64,000 nucleotides of DNA, taken from the NCBI GenBank assembly GCA_029719485.1, contig CP120722.1, positions 4,030,001 to 4,094,000 on the forward strand, in the 5' to 3' direction. Both the position numbers and the translations under genes were made by a program. Origin of the DNA: Kiritimatiellota bacterium B12222 (GTDB taxonomy: Bacteria > Verrucomicrobiota > Kiritimatiellia > SS1-B-03-39 > UBA6053). Position 1 is the first letter of the stretch. Each line of letters starts with the position of its first letter. Shown piece after piece: positions 18,933 through 27,973 of this stretch. The notes beneath the pieces are model-generated. The model did not search any database, was not told where the DNA came from, and saw only the letters and a list, made by a program, of their open reading frames with translations.

Positions 18933-21900
18933 ATGCAAATCAAAAAACTCCTGGTCGCCAATCGTAGTGAAATCGCCATTCGTGTTTTTCGGTCCGCCCA
19001 TGAATTGGGTATTCGTACCGTCGCCATGTATTCCCACGAGGATCGATTTTCGCTTCACCGCTTTAAAGCAGACGAAGCCTATCAAATTGGAGAAGCGGGT
19101 GAACCCATTCGAAATTATCTCTCCATCGAAAAGATCATTACCTTGGCCAAAGAACGTCAGGTAGACGCCATTCATCCCGGCTACGGATTTTTATCCGAAA
19201 ATGCCGATTTTGCCCGCCGCTGTCGGGATGAAGGTATTCTTTTTATCGGCCCCAGCCCCGAGATGTTGGATGAACTGGGCGATAAAACCGCCGCCCGTAA
19301 CCTGGCCGGTCGTGCAGGTGTGCCCATCCTTAGCGGATCCAAAAAAGCAGTGCGCTCCGGCAAAGATGCCCTTACTCAAGCTGAAAAATTAGGATTTCCA
19401 GTCATCCTCAAAGCGTCCATGGGAGGGGGAGGACGCGGCATGCGAGTGGTTCGCGCCGCCTCTGAATTAGAACACGCCCTCGAACAGGCCCAAAGCGAAG
19501 CTCTCTCCGCTTTCGGTTGCGCAGATGTGTTTATTGAAAAATTTATCGAACGCGCCCGGCATATTGAAGTGCAACTTTTGGGCGATACCCATGGCAACTT
19601 GGTCCACCTCTACGAACGCGATTGTTCTGTGCAACGTCGGCATCAAAAAGTGGTAGAAATTGCCCCCTCTCCCAATCTGGACCCCGACCTGCGCAAAGCC
19701 ATTTGCGACGCAGGGGTCGCCATCGGTCGCGAAGTGAACTACTCCTGCGCCGGCACCGTCGAATTCTTGGTCGATGCCGATACCCAGGAATTTTATTTCA
19801 TCGAAGTCAATCCCCGCATTCAAGTCGAACATACCGTCACCGAAGAGGTCACCGGCGTCGATTTAGTCAAACGCCAAATTTTAGTTACCCAAGGAGCCAA
19901 ACTTTCCGATGAAGAAATTGGCCTCGCTGATCAAAGCAAAGTACATCTTCACGGATTCGCTATTCAGTGTCGCGTCACCACCGAAGATCCCGCCAACAAT
20001 TTCCTGCCCGATTACGGTAAAATAAGTCACTACCGCTCCTCCGGTGGCATGGGGATTCGTCTCGATGCCGGCAGCGCTTTTTCCGGTGCCGTGGTTACCC
20101 CCTATTTCGATTCCCTGCTGGTCAAAGTCACCTCCCGCGGCACCCGCTTTACCGACGCGGTTAACCGCATGGAACGCGCCTTGGCGGAATTCCGTATTCG
20201 TGGGGTCAAATCCAACATTCCTTTCCTCACCCAGCTCATTGCACATCCCACCTTTTTAGAAGGGAGCTGCACCACCCGCTTTATCGACAAAACCCCCGAA
20301 CTGTTTGAAATGCGCCTACGTCGCGATCGCGCCAATCGCATGCTCTTGTTCCTAGGCGACCTCATGGTCAACGGCAACAGCCTGGTAGAAGGCCGCCCAG
20401 AAGCCCATCGCCGTGACCCCGCAACCCTTCCCAGCTACCAACACGAAGCCCCCTACCCTGAAGGAACCCGTGATGTATTCAAACGCTTGGGAGGCGACGC
20501 CTTTTCGGAGTGGTTGGTCAACGAACAAAGATTACTCATTACCGACACCAGCTTCCGCGATGCCCAACAATCTCTGTTGGCCACCCGCATGCGCACCAAA
20601 GACATGGCGGACATTGCAGAAGCCTACGCCCGTCTCTGTCCGCAACTTTTTTCATTGGAAATGTGGGGAGGCGCCACCTTCGACACCTCCATGCGTTTTC
20701 TCAAAGAAGACCCGTGGGAACGCCTCGCCCGCATTCGCGAAAAGGCCCCCAACATGTTGTTGCAAATGTTACTGCGCGCATCGAGTGCCGTAGGATACTC
20801 CAACTACCCCGACAATGTGGTCCGCAATTTTGTACGCGAAGCCGCCGGGGCCGGGCTCGATGTCTTCCGGATTTTCGATGCCCTCAATTATCTGCCCAAT
20901 ATGAAAGTAGCCATGGAAGCCGCCCGCAAACATGATGCGATCTGCGAGGCCTGCATCTGCTACACCGGCGACATTCTCGACCCGACCCGTCAAAAATACA
21001 ATTTAGAATATTATCTCCACTTGGCCCGCGAATTGAAAAAAATGGGCGCTCATATTTTGTGTATCAAAGACATGGCCGGACTGCTCAAACCCGAAGCCGC
21101 CAAAGTCTTGGTCAAAGCCCTCAAAGAAGAAGTGGGATTACCCGTACATTTACACACCCACGACACCTCGGGCATTCAAGCCGCCTCCATTTTAAATGCC
21201 GCCGATATGCAATTGGACATTGCCGATGCCGCCATGGCGCCACTCTCTGGGGGCACCTCGCAACCCAACCTCAACACCTTGGTCGAAACCCTGCGCTTTG
21301 GCAAACGCAACACCGAATTAAATCCAGACCATCTCGATGTGCTGGCAGAATACTGGCGCAATGTACGTGAATTCTACACCGCATTTGAAAGCGAAACCCT
21401 CCCCGCCACCGCCGATCTCTATCGCCACGAAATGCCCGGAGGACAATACACCAACTTGTACCAACAAGCCCGCGCACTCGGACTGGCAAACCGCTGGCCC
21501 GACGTCTGCAAAACCTATGCCGATGTCAATCAACTCTTCGGAGATATCGTCAAAGTGACCCCCACCAGCAAAGCCGTTGGCGATATGGCTTTGTTTTTGG
21601 TGGCCAATGATCTCAAAGCCACAGACACCCTCGACCCCAACCGCGAATTGGCCTTCCCGGCCTCCGTGAAAGATTTGGTCAGTGGACGCATGGGTAAACC
21701 CCACGGAGGCTTCCCCAAAGGAGTGGTCACTCGAATTTTGCGTGGAGACAAACCTATGCGCGGTCGGGCCGGATCTACCCTGCCCGCCGTTGATTTCACA
21801 GCTGCAAAAGCAGAGGTCCGCCAGCTCATCAATACCGAGCCCACAGAGCAACAAGTACTCTCCTATGTACTCTACCCCAAAGTCTACACCGACTTTGCAA

Positions 21901-22373
21901 AACACCGCACAGAATATGGGGACACCAGCGTATTGCCCACCCCCGTCTTCCTACACGGCATGCGACAAGGTGAAGAAATTGCCATCGACATTGAAGCCGG
22001 GAAAACCCTCATCATCAAATACGTATCGACATCGGAACCCCACGAAAACGGCACCCGTACCGTCTTCTTTGAGCTCAATGGTATCCCCCGCTCTGTGGAC
22101 GTCCGCGACAAAACCTTGGACGACGGCTCCGCCCACCGTGCCAAAGCCAATGCCAGCGACGCCACCCACATCGGATCCAGCATGCCAGGCATGGTCGTCG
22201 CCGTCACTGTCATCGAGGGAGAAAATGTCACCAAAGGTCAAAAACTCATGGTCTTGGAAGCCATGAAAATGGAAACCACCGTCTACGCCGAAAAGGAAGG
22301 CAAAGTCGAACAAGTCCTCATCAAACCAGGCACCCAAGTAGAAACAGGCGACCTCATGATGGTCATCGCCTAA
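18933..22373 (+). CDS. pyc: Pyruvate carboxylase
   Basis: A 1146-residue single-chain biotin enzyme that carboxylates pyruvate to oxaloacetate, refilling the TCA cycle. The order is biotin carboxylase (about 1-450, with KASMGGGGRGMRV ATP-grasp loop and FFIEVNPRIQVEHTVTEE-like core), carboxyltransferase (about 525-800, with TFRDAQQSLLATRMR and HLHTHDTSG metal histidines), a PYC/OADA connecting region, and the biotinyl domain with EAMKMET, biotin on Lys1112. Full length for the family. The ATG at 18933 is used rather than a TTG two codons before. It has a degenerate copy of its 5' part at 16491-16645. Confidence 0.97.
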   Translation: MQIKKLLVANRSEIAIRVFRSAHELGIRTVAMYSHEDRFSLHRFKADEAYQIGEAGEPIRNYLSIEKIITLAKERQVDAIHPGYGFLSENADFARRCRDEGILFIGPSPEMLDELGDKTAARNLAGRAGVPILSGSKKAVRSGKDALTQAEKLGFPVILKASMGGGGRGMRVVRAASELEHALEQAQSEALSAFGCADVFIEKFIERARHIEVQLLGDTHGNLVHLYERDCSVQRRHQKVVEIAPSPNLDPDLRKAICDAGVAIGREVNYSCAGTVEFLVDADTQEFYFIEVNPRIQVEHTVTEEVTGVDLVKRQILVTQGAKLSDEEIGLADQSKVHLHGFAIQCRVTTEDPANNFLPDYGKISHYRSSGGMGIRLDAGSAFSGAVVTPYFDSLLVKVTSRGTRFTDAVNRMERALAEFRIRGVKSNIPFLTQLIAHPTFLEGSCTTRFIDKTPELFEMRLRRDRANRMLLFLGDLMVNGNSLVEGRPEAHRRDPATLPSYQHEAPYPEGTRDVFKRLGGDAFSEWLVNEQRLLITDTSFRDAQQSLLATRMRTKDMADIAEAYARLCPQLFSLEMWGGATFDTSMRFLKEDPWERLARIREKAPNMLLQMLLRASSAVGYSNYPDNVVRNFVREAAGAGLDVFRIFDALNYLPNMKVAMEAARKHDAICEACICYTGDILDPTRQKYNLEYYLHLARELKKMGAHILCIKDMAGLLKPEAAKVLVKALKEEVGLPVHLHTHDTSGIQAASILNAADMQLDIADAAMAPLSGGTSQPNLNTLVETLRFGKRNTELNPDHLDVLAEYWRNVREFYTAFESETLPATADLYRHEMPGGQYTNLYQQARALGLANRWPDVCKTYADVNQLFGDIVKVTPTSKAVGDMALFLVANDLKATDTLDPNRELAFPASVKDLVSGRMGKPHGGFPKGVVTRILRGDKPMRGRAGSTLPAVDFTAAKAEVRQLINTEPTEQQVLSYVLYPKVYTDFAKHRTEYGDTSVLPTPVFLHGMRQGEEIAIDIEAGKTLIIKYVSTSEPHENGTRTVFFELNGIPRSVDVRDKTLDDGSAHRAKANASDATHIGSSMPGMVVAVTVIEGENVTKGQKLMVLEAMKMETTVYAEKEGKVEQVLIKPGTQVETGDLMMVIA

Positions 22374-22464
22374 CCCGGCCCCATGCTTCTTCCTTGGCGT
22401 TTCAGGTTTACATGAACCGCTTCTCGTTGTTAGATCATCTCCTACTTTATAAACCTAAGGATGG

Positions 22465-23493
22465 ATGATCATGACGAAGAAAAAGGAGTACGACTGGTAC
22501 GATGTGCGGGACTTCGGGGTTGAGGGCAAAGGCTGGACGGATACAGAATGCTATTTTGACCGACTTCCCGCCCGGGCAAAAACCCTTTTACCCGAACACC
22601 TTTGGAACTTAAGTCGCTCGGCCACTGGGATGAGTGTCCGCTTTGAAACCGATGCACCCTGCATCGATGCCCGTTGGACCCTGAGATCTAGCCCTCTGAA
22701 TCCTCCAAATTTCCCGAGGACAGCCTACAGTGGTCTGGATCTATATATTCAAGATGAAGGCACCTGGAAATGGGCCGGTGCCACCACAGAGTTCGACTCT
22801 GAGCATGCCGAGGATAATTTTATAAATGAAATCCCTGCAGTCCCGCACACCTGTCATGTCAATCTCCCCCTGCGCAATCCTGTGGATGCCTTGTCCATCG
22901 GGGTGCCCAAAGGCTGTAGCTTCACTCCAATTGCGCCGCGCACCCAGGCTCCCATCGTCTATTACGGCACCTCCATTGTACACGGCGCCTTTGCCTCTCG
23001 CCCCGGTATGGCTCATGCCGCCATCCTCGCGCGTTGGTTGGATCGTCCCATGATCAATCTCGGATTTTCCGGATCGGCGAAGATGGAGATTGAAATCGCA
23101 ACCCTGCTCGCGGAACTCTCCCCCAGCCTGTTTATCATCGACCCCCTGCCCAATATGGATGCCGCCCTGGTAGACGAACGTGCTGAGCTGTTCTTGCGTA
23201 CTCTACGAGATGCGCATCCCACCGTTCCCATGGTCACGGTCGAAGATCGCACCAATACCAATGCCTGGATTCGACCGCAGTTAATGGCCGGCCACGAAGC
23301 CAAACGTAAGGTCTGGCGTAAACTCATTCAAAAACTTCTAGACGAAGGGCACGATCTCTATCCCCTGCAAGCCGATGGCCTGTTTGGCGATGACCACGAA
23401 GCCTCTCCCGACAGTTCGCACCCCACCGATCTCGGCTGTATGCGCATGGCCGAAAAGATGTACCCCGTACTCAAACAAGCCTGTCACCCGTAG
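22465..23493 (+). CDS. SGNH/GDSL-type esterase with GxDLY N-terminal domain
   Basis: A 342-residue hydrolase. The N-terminal half is a beta domain with the signature SGLDLYIQDEGTW, matching the GxDLY domain found before SGNH esterases. The catalytic half starts with YYGTSIVHGAFASRPGM (block I, serine in GTS), then NLGFSGSAKMEIE, IDPLPNMD, and ends with D-x-x-H in DSSHPTDLG. Such enzymes deacylate carbohydrates. No signal peptide is seen. ATGs at 22465 and 22471 are both possible behind AAGG at 22457-22460. The last 73 bases of this gene are the founder unit of the tandem array that follows. Confidence 0.85.
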   Translation: MIMTKKKEYDWYDVRDFGVEGKGWTDTECYFDRLPARAKTLLPEHLWNLSRSATGMSVRFETDAPCIDARWTLRSSPLNPPNFPRTAYSGLDLYIQDEGTWKWAGATTEFDSEHAEDNFINEIPAVPHTCHVNLPLRNPVDALSIGVPKGCSFTPIAPRTQAPIVYYGTSIVHGAFASRPGMAHAAILARWLDRPMINLGFSGSAKMEIEIATLLAELSPSLFIIDPLPNMDAALVDERAELFLRTLRDAHPTVPMVTVEDRTNTNAWIRPQLMAGHEAKRKVWRKLIQKLLDEGHDLYPLQADGLFGDDHEASPDSSHPTDLGCMRMAEKMYPVLKQACHP

Positions 23494-23968
23494 CTGTAGG
23501 CCTTTAGGCCACAGACCAAAACCCACCCCACCGACCTCGGCTGTATGCGCAGGGCCATAAAGGCCTTACCCGTACTCAAACAAGCCTGTCACCCGTAGCT
23601 GTAGGCCTTTAGGCCACAGACCAAAACCCACCCCACCGACCTCGGCTGTATGCGCAAGGTCATAAAGGCCATACCCATACTCAAACAAGCCTGTCACCCG
23701 TAGCTGTAGGCCTTTAGGCCACAGACCAAAACCCACCCCACCGACCTCGACAGCATGCGCAGGGCCATAAAGGCCTTAACCGTACTCAAACAAGCCTGTC
23801 ACCCGTAGCTGTAGGCCTTTAGGCCACAGACCAAAACCCACCCCACCGACCTCGGCAGTGTGCGTAGGGCCATAAAGGCCTTACCCGTACTCAAACAAGC
23901 CTGTCACCCGTAGCTGTAGGCCTTTAGGCCACAGACCAAAACCCACCCCACCGACCTCGGCTGTATGC
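23421..23968. repeat. Tandem array of 105-bp units copied from the esterase 3' end
   Basis: Five full units, starting at 23421, 23526, 23631, 23736 and 23841, and a 23-base partial at 23946 repeat with an exact 105-base period. Unit one is the end of the SGNH esterase gene itself. Each unit carries the last codons and TAG stop, then the 29-base palindromic element (first copy 23490-23518), then about 8 bases of linker. Later units differ by a few substitutions only, with no length change. The array fills most of the 616-base gap to the DUF1254 gene; the remainder (23969-24109) contains a CCACCCTCCACCCT-like run at 24060-24088. Confidence 0.95.
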
Positions 23969-24109
23969 AAACGACCCCCAATCTGCTATAAAGGAAACCA
24001 AAAAGCGCCTGCGCATCCCCTCAACGAGGGGTCATCAACTTCCCCCTGCAGCGCCACCTTTTCCACCCTCCACCCTCCACCCTCCACCCTAAAACCTACA
24101 GAAAATAAA

Positions 24110-25159
24110 ATGAAAAAAAACCTACCCTTCATTATCAGCGCGCTGATGTGTGCCGTATTCATCGCTCCACTGACCGTCAGCGCGGCCGAGACCACCGCAT
24201 CCTCGGATGCCAAGATTGTCATCAACGTGGATAACTTTAACAAAGCCCAAACGGACCTCAATTATGAAGCCATCCTGAAGCAGTCCGGGGGCATCAATAA
24301 GATTCACCACAACCGTGCCCCGACCGCGATCGCCAAGCAAAACGTCATCCGCATGAATCGTGATACCCTCTACAGCATGAGTATCATCGATATTTCCAAG
24401 GACGCGACCGTCACGTTGCCAGATGCCGGCAAACGGTATATGTCTATGATGATCATCAACAATGAGGGCTACGTGAACAAGATCTTTTACGGTGCAGGTC
24501 CGCACAAGCTGACCATTGCCGAATTCGACACCCCTTATGTGGGCATGGTGATTCGTACCCTCGCGAACGCCGAAGACCCTGCCGATTTGGCTGAGGCTCA
24601 TACCCTACAGGACCAGATCAAAATTGATGCCGGATCCAGTGAAGCCTTTGTATTGCCTAACTACGACATGGCCAGTTACAAAGCCACACTCGACGCCATT
24701 CTTGATCTGGCCAAAGGCTTAAAAAGATATACCCAGACCTTCGGTTCCAAAAGCGAAGTGGATCCCGTTCACTTCCTCATCGGTAATGCCTCTGCCTGGG
24801 GCGGTCTACCCGACTACGCCGCGCAGTATTACAACATCGAACCCAACCTACCCGTGGGGCAATACGAATTAACGGTCAAAGATGTGCCGGTGAAAGGATT
24901 CTGGTCCATCAGTCTGTATAATGCAGAAGGCTATTTCCAAGCAAACCCAGAAAACGCCTATAACCTGAACAACCTGATCGCAAAATCGAACAGCGATGGC
25001 TCGTTCACCATTCGTTTTGGCGACTTCCCAGCCGGTACTGAAAATTGCCTACCCATCATGGAAGGCTGGAACTACGCCGTACGCATGTATGAGCCCAGCC
25101 AAGCCATTATTGACGGAACCTGGACCTTTCCCGGACCGCCAACCCCAGTCAAAAATTAA
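24110..25159 (+). CDS. DUF1254/DUF1214 domain-containing exported protein
   Basis: A 349-residue secreted or periplasmic protein. The signal peptide (hydrophobic residues 5-24, cleavage near VSA) is followed by the DUF1254 pattern: NVDNFNKAQTDLNYEAI, RMNRDTLYSMSIIDISKDATV, RYMSMMIINNEGY. The C-terminal DUF1214 pattern includes VPVKGFWSISLYNAEGYF, FGDFPAGTENCLPIMEGWNYAVRMYEP. The biochemical function of this family is not settled. A strong terminator at 25188-25216 ends the unit. It follows the repeat array, so it likely has its own promoter there. Confidence 0.88.
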   Translation: MKKNLPFIISALMCAVFIAPLTVSAAETTASSDAKIVINVDNFNKAQTDLNYEAILKQSGGINKIHHNRAPTAIAKQNVIRMNRDTLYSMSIIDISKDATVTLPDAGKRYMSMMIINNEGYVNKIFYGAGPHKLTIAEFDTPYVGMVIRTLANAEDPADLAEAHTLQDQIKIDAGSSEAFVLPNYDMASYKATLDAILDLAKGLKRYTQTFGSKSEVDPVHFLIGNASAWGGLPDYAAQYYNIEPNLPVGQYELTVKDVPVKGFWSISLYNAEGYFQANPENAYNLNNLIAKSNSDGSFTIRFGDFPAGTENCLPIMEGWNYAVRMYEPSQAIIDGTWTFPGPPTPVKN

Positions 25160-25187
25160 GTTCGAAGAACAGTCAACCACTTCCACA

Positions 25188-25216
25188 GGGTGGCACGCAA
25201 GTGCCACCCTTTTTTT
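25188..25216 (+). terminator. Rho-independent terminator after the DUF1254 gene
   Basis: GGGTGGCAC at 25188-25196 pairs perfectly with GTGCCACCC at 25201-25209 around GCAA, followed by seven T. Confidence 0.95.
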
Positions 25217-25242
25217 GCCTACCGCATTCGCTTAAATCATCC

Positions 25243-27036
25243 TCATTTCAGACGGCAAATGGCCACGCCGGATACCGGAATCGACAGAGCATGAATCCCC
25301 TTCACGGTAACAGAGCTCACGCTTTCGGATTCCACTTCATTCCCCTGGCAGTCAAAGATGTTCATCTCTTTCATTTCGACCTCAGATGCAAACTCGACGA
25401 CCAGTCGGGATTCATGTCCGCCATTCACCAGCATCAAGCGCTCGCAGGACAAGGATGCTTCATCGATGCGCATCACCCGATCGGCATAGCCCACCCAAAG
25501 GGCGTCCTTCCCGTGTTGCGCACTGACCACGGGATACAGGTCCTGTGGATAATGCGGCGTCAGTTTTCCGTGTAACAAGAGGTCACGATGTTCCGTCCAG
25601 AATCCGAGATAGAAGCGTAGGGTCTTTTCCTGATCCGCCGTGATCACAGACTTTCTCACCGAAATTTGAGGTACTGAAAACAGGGTGGCCCACAGCTGAT
25701 GTGCGACCTGTTCAGGACTTTCTTCCGGATGCCACATGATCATGTCCGAATGCACGGCAGTCGTGCCCGCCAGCAAGCGCACATCAAGGGTGCGCACCCG
25801 ATTACTTAAAGCATCATTTGGGCAATCCTGCGCGCGAAAAAGGTTGCCGTATTTGCGCATGGCCGGCCCAATATATTTCTGACGAAATTCGATCAAAATG
25901 TCTGGGCTGATTTGTTTCAGAGACCCCATGACATCCGTCAACAAACGATCGGCTGCGGCAGGTACAGACAGCATATCTGCGGTTTCATCTACATCCGATC
26001 CGGGAAGTTCCGCCGTAAATTGATCAACAAAATCCAGTTTGAGTCCATCCACGCCCCATTCTTTGACCGCCCGCTCGTAGCAGGAAATCAGATACGCTCT
26101 CACTTCACGGTAACGGGGATCCAGACAGGCCGCATTGCTGAAGGGTTTCGCCAACACCCGGTTTTGAAAACGCTTCCAGGTTTCACTCTTCAGTCCCGCA
26201 TAAGGCACCGAATACCAGAGCATGTATTTCATGCCCATTTCCTGAATACGTTTCACATGACCGGCAAAATCGGGAAATTTGGAGATGGCGATCTCCCAAT
26301 CCCCACAGAAAGCGTAACCCTTATTTTCGTCATCCGTCTGCCAACCATCATCGAGAATCACCGTCCCGCAGCCCAAGTCACGGGCCCAGCGGCACTCCGC
26401 TTCAATCACCTCGGGGCTGAGTTCCTGATGATAACTGTACCAAGTGGAATAGACCGGCTCTAAAGCGGAAGCAGGCACGTTCTCAGGATGATAAGCCTCC
26501 ATGTCCGCCCACCACTGCGCCACGTCGGATAAGGCCTGCTGATAGCCGATTTTTCGTTCATCGCGTCTGAGGGTAATTTCATAAGACGCCATCTCAGGCG
26601 TCGGTGCGTCAAACAAGATCACCCGACAACGAACCGTGGCCGTTTCTTCATTCATCTGCGCCTGAAGTTTGAGTGGATTGACCGCATCGGACAACGCAAA
26701 GCAATGACGATTTTCACCCCGTCCCGAAAACAAATTCATCACCGGCGCATTCAAGGTCGCGTAGCTGTGAAGGTATTTCGTCCAACCCGCCGTCAGCGAA
26801 CGGTCTGAATTAATTTCAGGATGCCATTTCCCAGCAATGTCCACCAGCGGCACTTCCCATTCCAACAGAATCGGTTCTGGCACCACGGATTTTCCAAAAT
26901 CAAAGGCATAGCGAGAGATCGTTAAGCCATTGTCATCAGTCAGGTGAGATTCTTCTACGTCAAAAGCAAAGTCATTTTCAAAGGCAATGGCTTTAACCGA
27001 AAGTGGAGTGGATGTGTCAGAGGTATGTGTATTCAT
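25243..27036 (-). CDS. Alpha-galactosidase, GH36-type
   Basis: A 597-residue glycoside hydrolase that would release alpha-linked galactose. After an N-terminal beta domain, the TIM barrel carries TVILDDGWQ (about 226-234) and the nucleophile Asp335 in DGLKLDFVDQF. The acid/base region is FRAQDCPND (Asp404 or Asp408). A C-terminal beta domain follows. The motifs place it in clan GH-D, family 36; specificity within the family is not certain. It has no signal peptide, so it would act on imported oligosaccharides. It is convergent with the DUF1254 gene. Confidence 0.9.
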   Translation of the reverse strand: MNTHTSDTSTPLSVKAIAFENDFAFDVEESHLTDDNGLTISRYAFDFGKSVVPEPILLEWEVPLVDIAGKWHPEINSDRSLTAGWTKYLHSYATLNAPVMNLFSGRGENRHCFALSDAVNPLKLQAQMNEETATVRCRVILFDAPTPEMASYEITLRRDERKIGYQQALSDVAQWWADMEAYHPENVPASALEPVYSTWYSYHQELSPEVIEAECRWARDLGCGTVILDDGWQTDDENKGYAFCGDWEIAISKFPDFAGHVKRIQEMGMKYMLWYSVPYAGLKSETWKRFQNRVLAKPFSNAACLDPRYREVRAYLISCYERAVKEWGVDGLKLDFVDQFTAELPGSDVDETADMLSVPAAADRLLTDVMGSLKQISPDILIEFRQKYIGPAMRKYGNLFRAQDCPNDALSNRVRTLDVRLLAGTTAVHSDMIMWHPEESPEQVAHQLWATLFSVPQISVRKSVITADQEKTLRFYLGFWTEHRDLLLHGKLTPHYPQDLYPVVSAQHGKDALWVGYADRVMRIDEASLSCERLMLVNGGHESRLVVEFASEVEMKEMNIFDCQGNEVESESVSSVTVKGIHALSIPVSGVAICRLK

Positions 27037-27535
27037 AAAATAAGTAAATAAACCGTATGCGTTCGCTTACCTCCCCCAAAAATAGGCAAATAAAGCGACC
27101 ATGACGCGGTGGATGGCTGCATTTCAATGTAGTTGATCGATATGGACCCCCGTGACTAAGTCAATAAGAAGTTCTCATATTTTCATCCCTTCCGTTACAT
27201 CTCCCCCCTCTCCGCATAACCCGAGGAACCGCCCCTCCACCTGGAAGAGTACACCACACCCATTCAAACGGTCTGAAGAAATAGATCCCCCCCCAGACAA
27301 GCTACGCCAAAGGCGTTACGTCCTTCAGCCCAGGGTTGCCCAACGCAGGAGGGCTACCCTGGGGCCATCACAAAAGGTCGATGTACGCCAAAGGCGTTAG
27401 GCCTGTCACCTTCCCTCTGTCCACTACCTACTGCCCATTGACGGTCCCGTCCATTGACGATTGACAATCCACTCGCAGGGATTATAGTTAGCATACTAAT
27501 CATTCGTACCCTAACCTTTACCCACAGCAGATCCC
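27037..27535. other. Intergenic region with palindromic repeats, then the MarR promoter
   Basis: 27303-27320 and 27383-27400 carry near-identical TACGCCAAAGGCGTTA hairpins. Between them, 27329-27362 folds as a larger imperfect hairpin (CCCAGGGT...ACCCTGGG). This composite is a typical PVC-group intergenic repeat and yields meaningless short frames. The right end (27461-27499) is the promoter/operator listed separately. No gene is seen. Confidence 0.75.
27461..27499 (+). promoter_or_regulatory. MarR-controlled promoter with SlyA-like operator
   Basis: A -35 TTGACA (27461-27466) and a -10 TATAGT (27483-27488) are separated by 16 bases. The palindrome TTAGCATACTAA at 27488-27499 starts at the last base of the -10, matching the published SlyA/MarR-type site TTAGCAAGCTAA at 10 of 12 bases. 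Binding there would block transcription, implying autorepression of the marR-ABC operon. Confidence 0.8.
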
Positions 27536-27973
27536 ATGGAAACCCTTGGTTCAATTTTCACCGACACCTCGCGACTTCATCACCGCTATCACCATCGAAT
27601 TTTTGAATCCTTCAATCTTCATCGCGGACAGTCTCGGTTGTTTGATAAACTAGAACAATCGGATGGCATCAGTCAGAGGGAATTGGCGCAGCGGATGAAT
27701 ATTGCCCCCGCCACCTTGACCCGAATGGTGCAGAATATGGAGAAGAATGGATATGTCTCCCGTCAGACCGACCCTCAGGATCAGCGCATCACCCGCATTC
27801 ATCTCACCGCCAAAGGGATCGAAACCCGTAAACGCATTCGAAAGAAAATGAGAGCGGTGGATCGTAAAATTTTTAAACATTTTTCGCAGGCGGAAAAAGA
27901 ACATCTCGAGGAAATGCTGATGCGCATTCAGAAAGAACTTGAACTGGAGCTTGCGTGTGAAAACCATCATTGA
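27536..27973 (+). CDS. MarR-family transcriptional regulator
   Basis: A 145-residue winged-helix repressor. The HTH is at about residues 45-68 (ISQRELAQRMNIAPATLTRMVQNMEKNGYVSR) and the wing follows with DPQDQRITRIHLTAKG, the standard MarR arrangement. The C-terminal helix gives dimerisation. It is the first gene of an operon with the two ABC exporter genes, its stop overlapping the first exporter start by 17 bases. The promoter contains a matching palindrome, so it probably represses its own operon until a toxic compound binds. The inducer is unknown. Confidence 0.92.
   Translation: METLGSIFTDTSRLHHRYHHRIFESFNLHRGQSRLFDKLEQSDGISQRELAQRMNIAPATLTRMVQNMEKNGYVSRQTDPQDQRITRIHLTAKGIETRKRIRKKMRAVDRKIFKHFSQAEKEHLEEMLMRIQKELELELACENHH

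Noticed and set aside
21318..21905. A 195-codon minus-strand frame within pyruvate carboxylase
   Set aside because: Shadow of a strongly coding region.
23421..23968. CRISPR-like regular spacing
   Set aside because: The whole 105-base unit repeats, with no unique spacers between conserved repeats.
27303..27400. Short coding frames in the repeat-rich gap
   Set aside because: They change with each repeat copy and have no start or domain.
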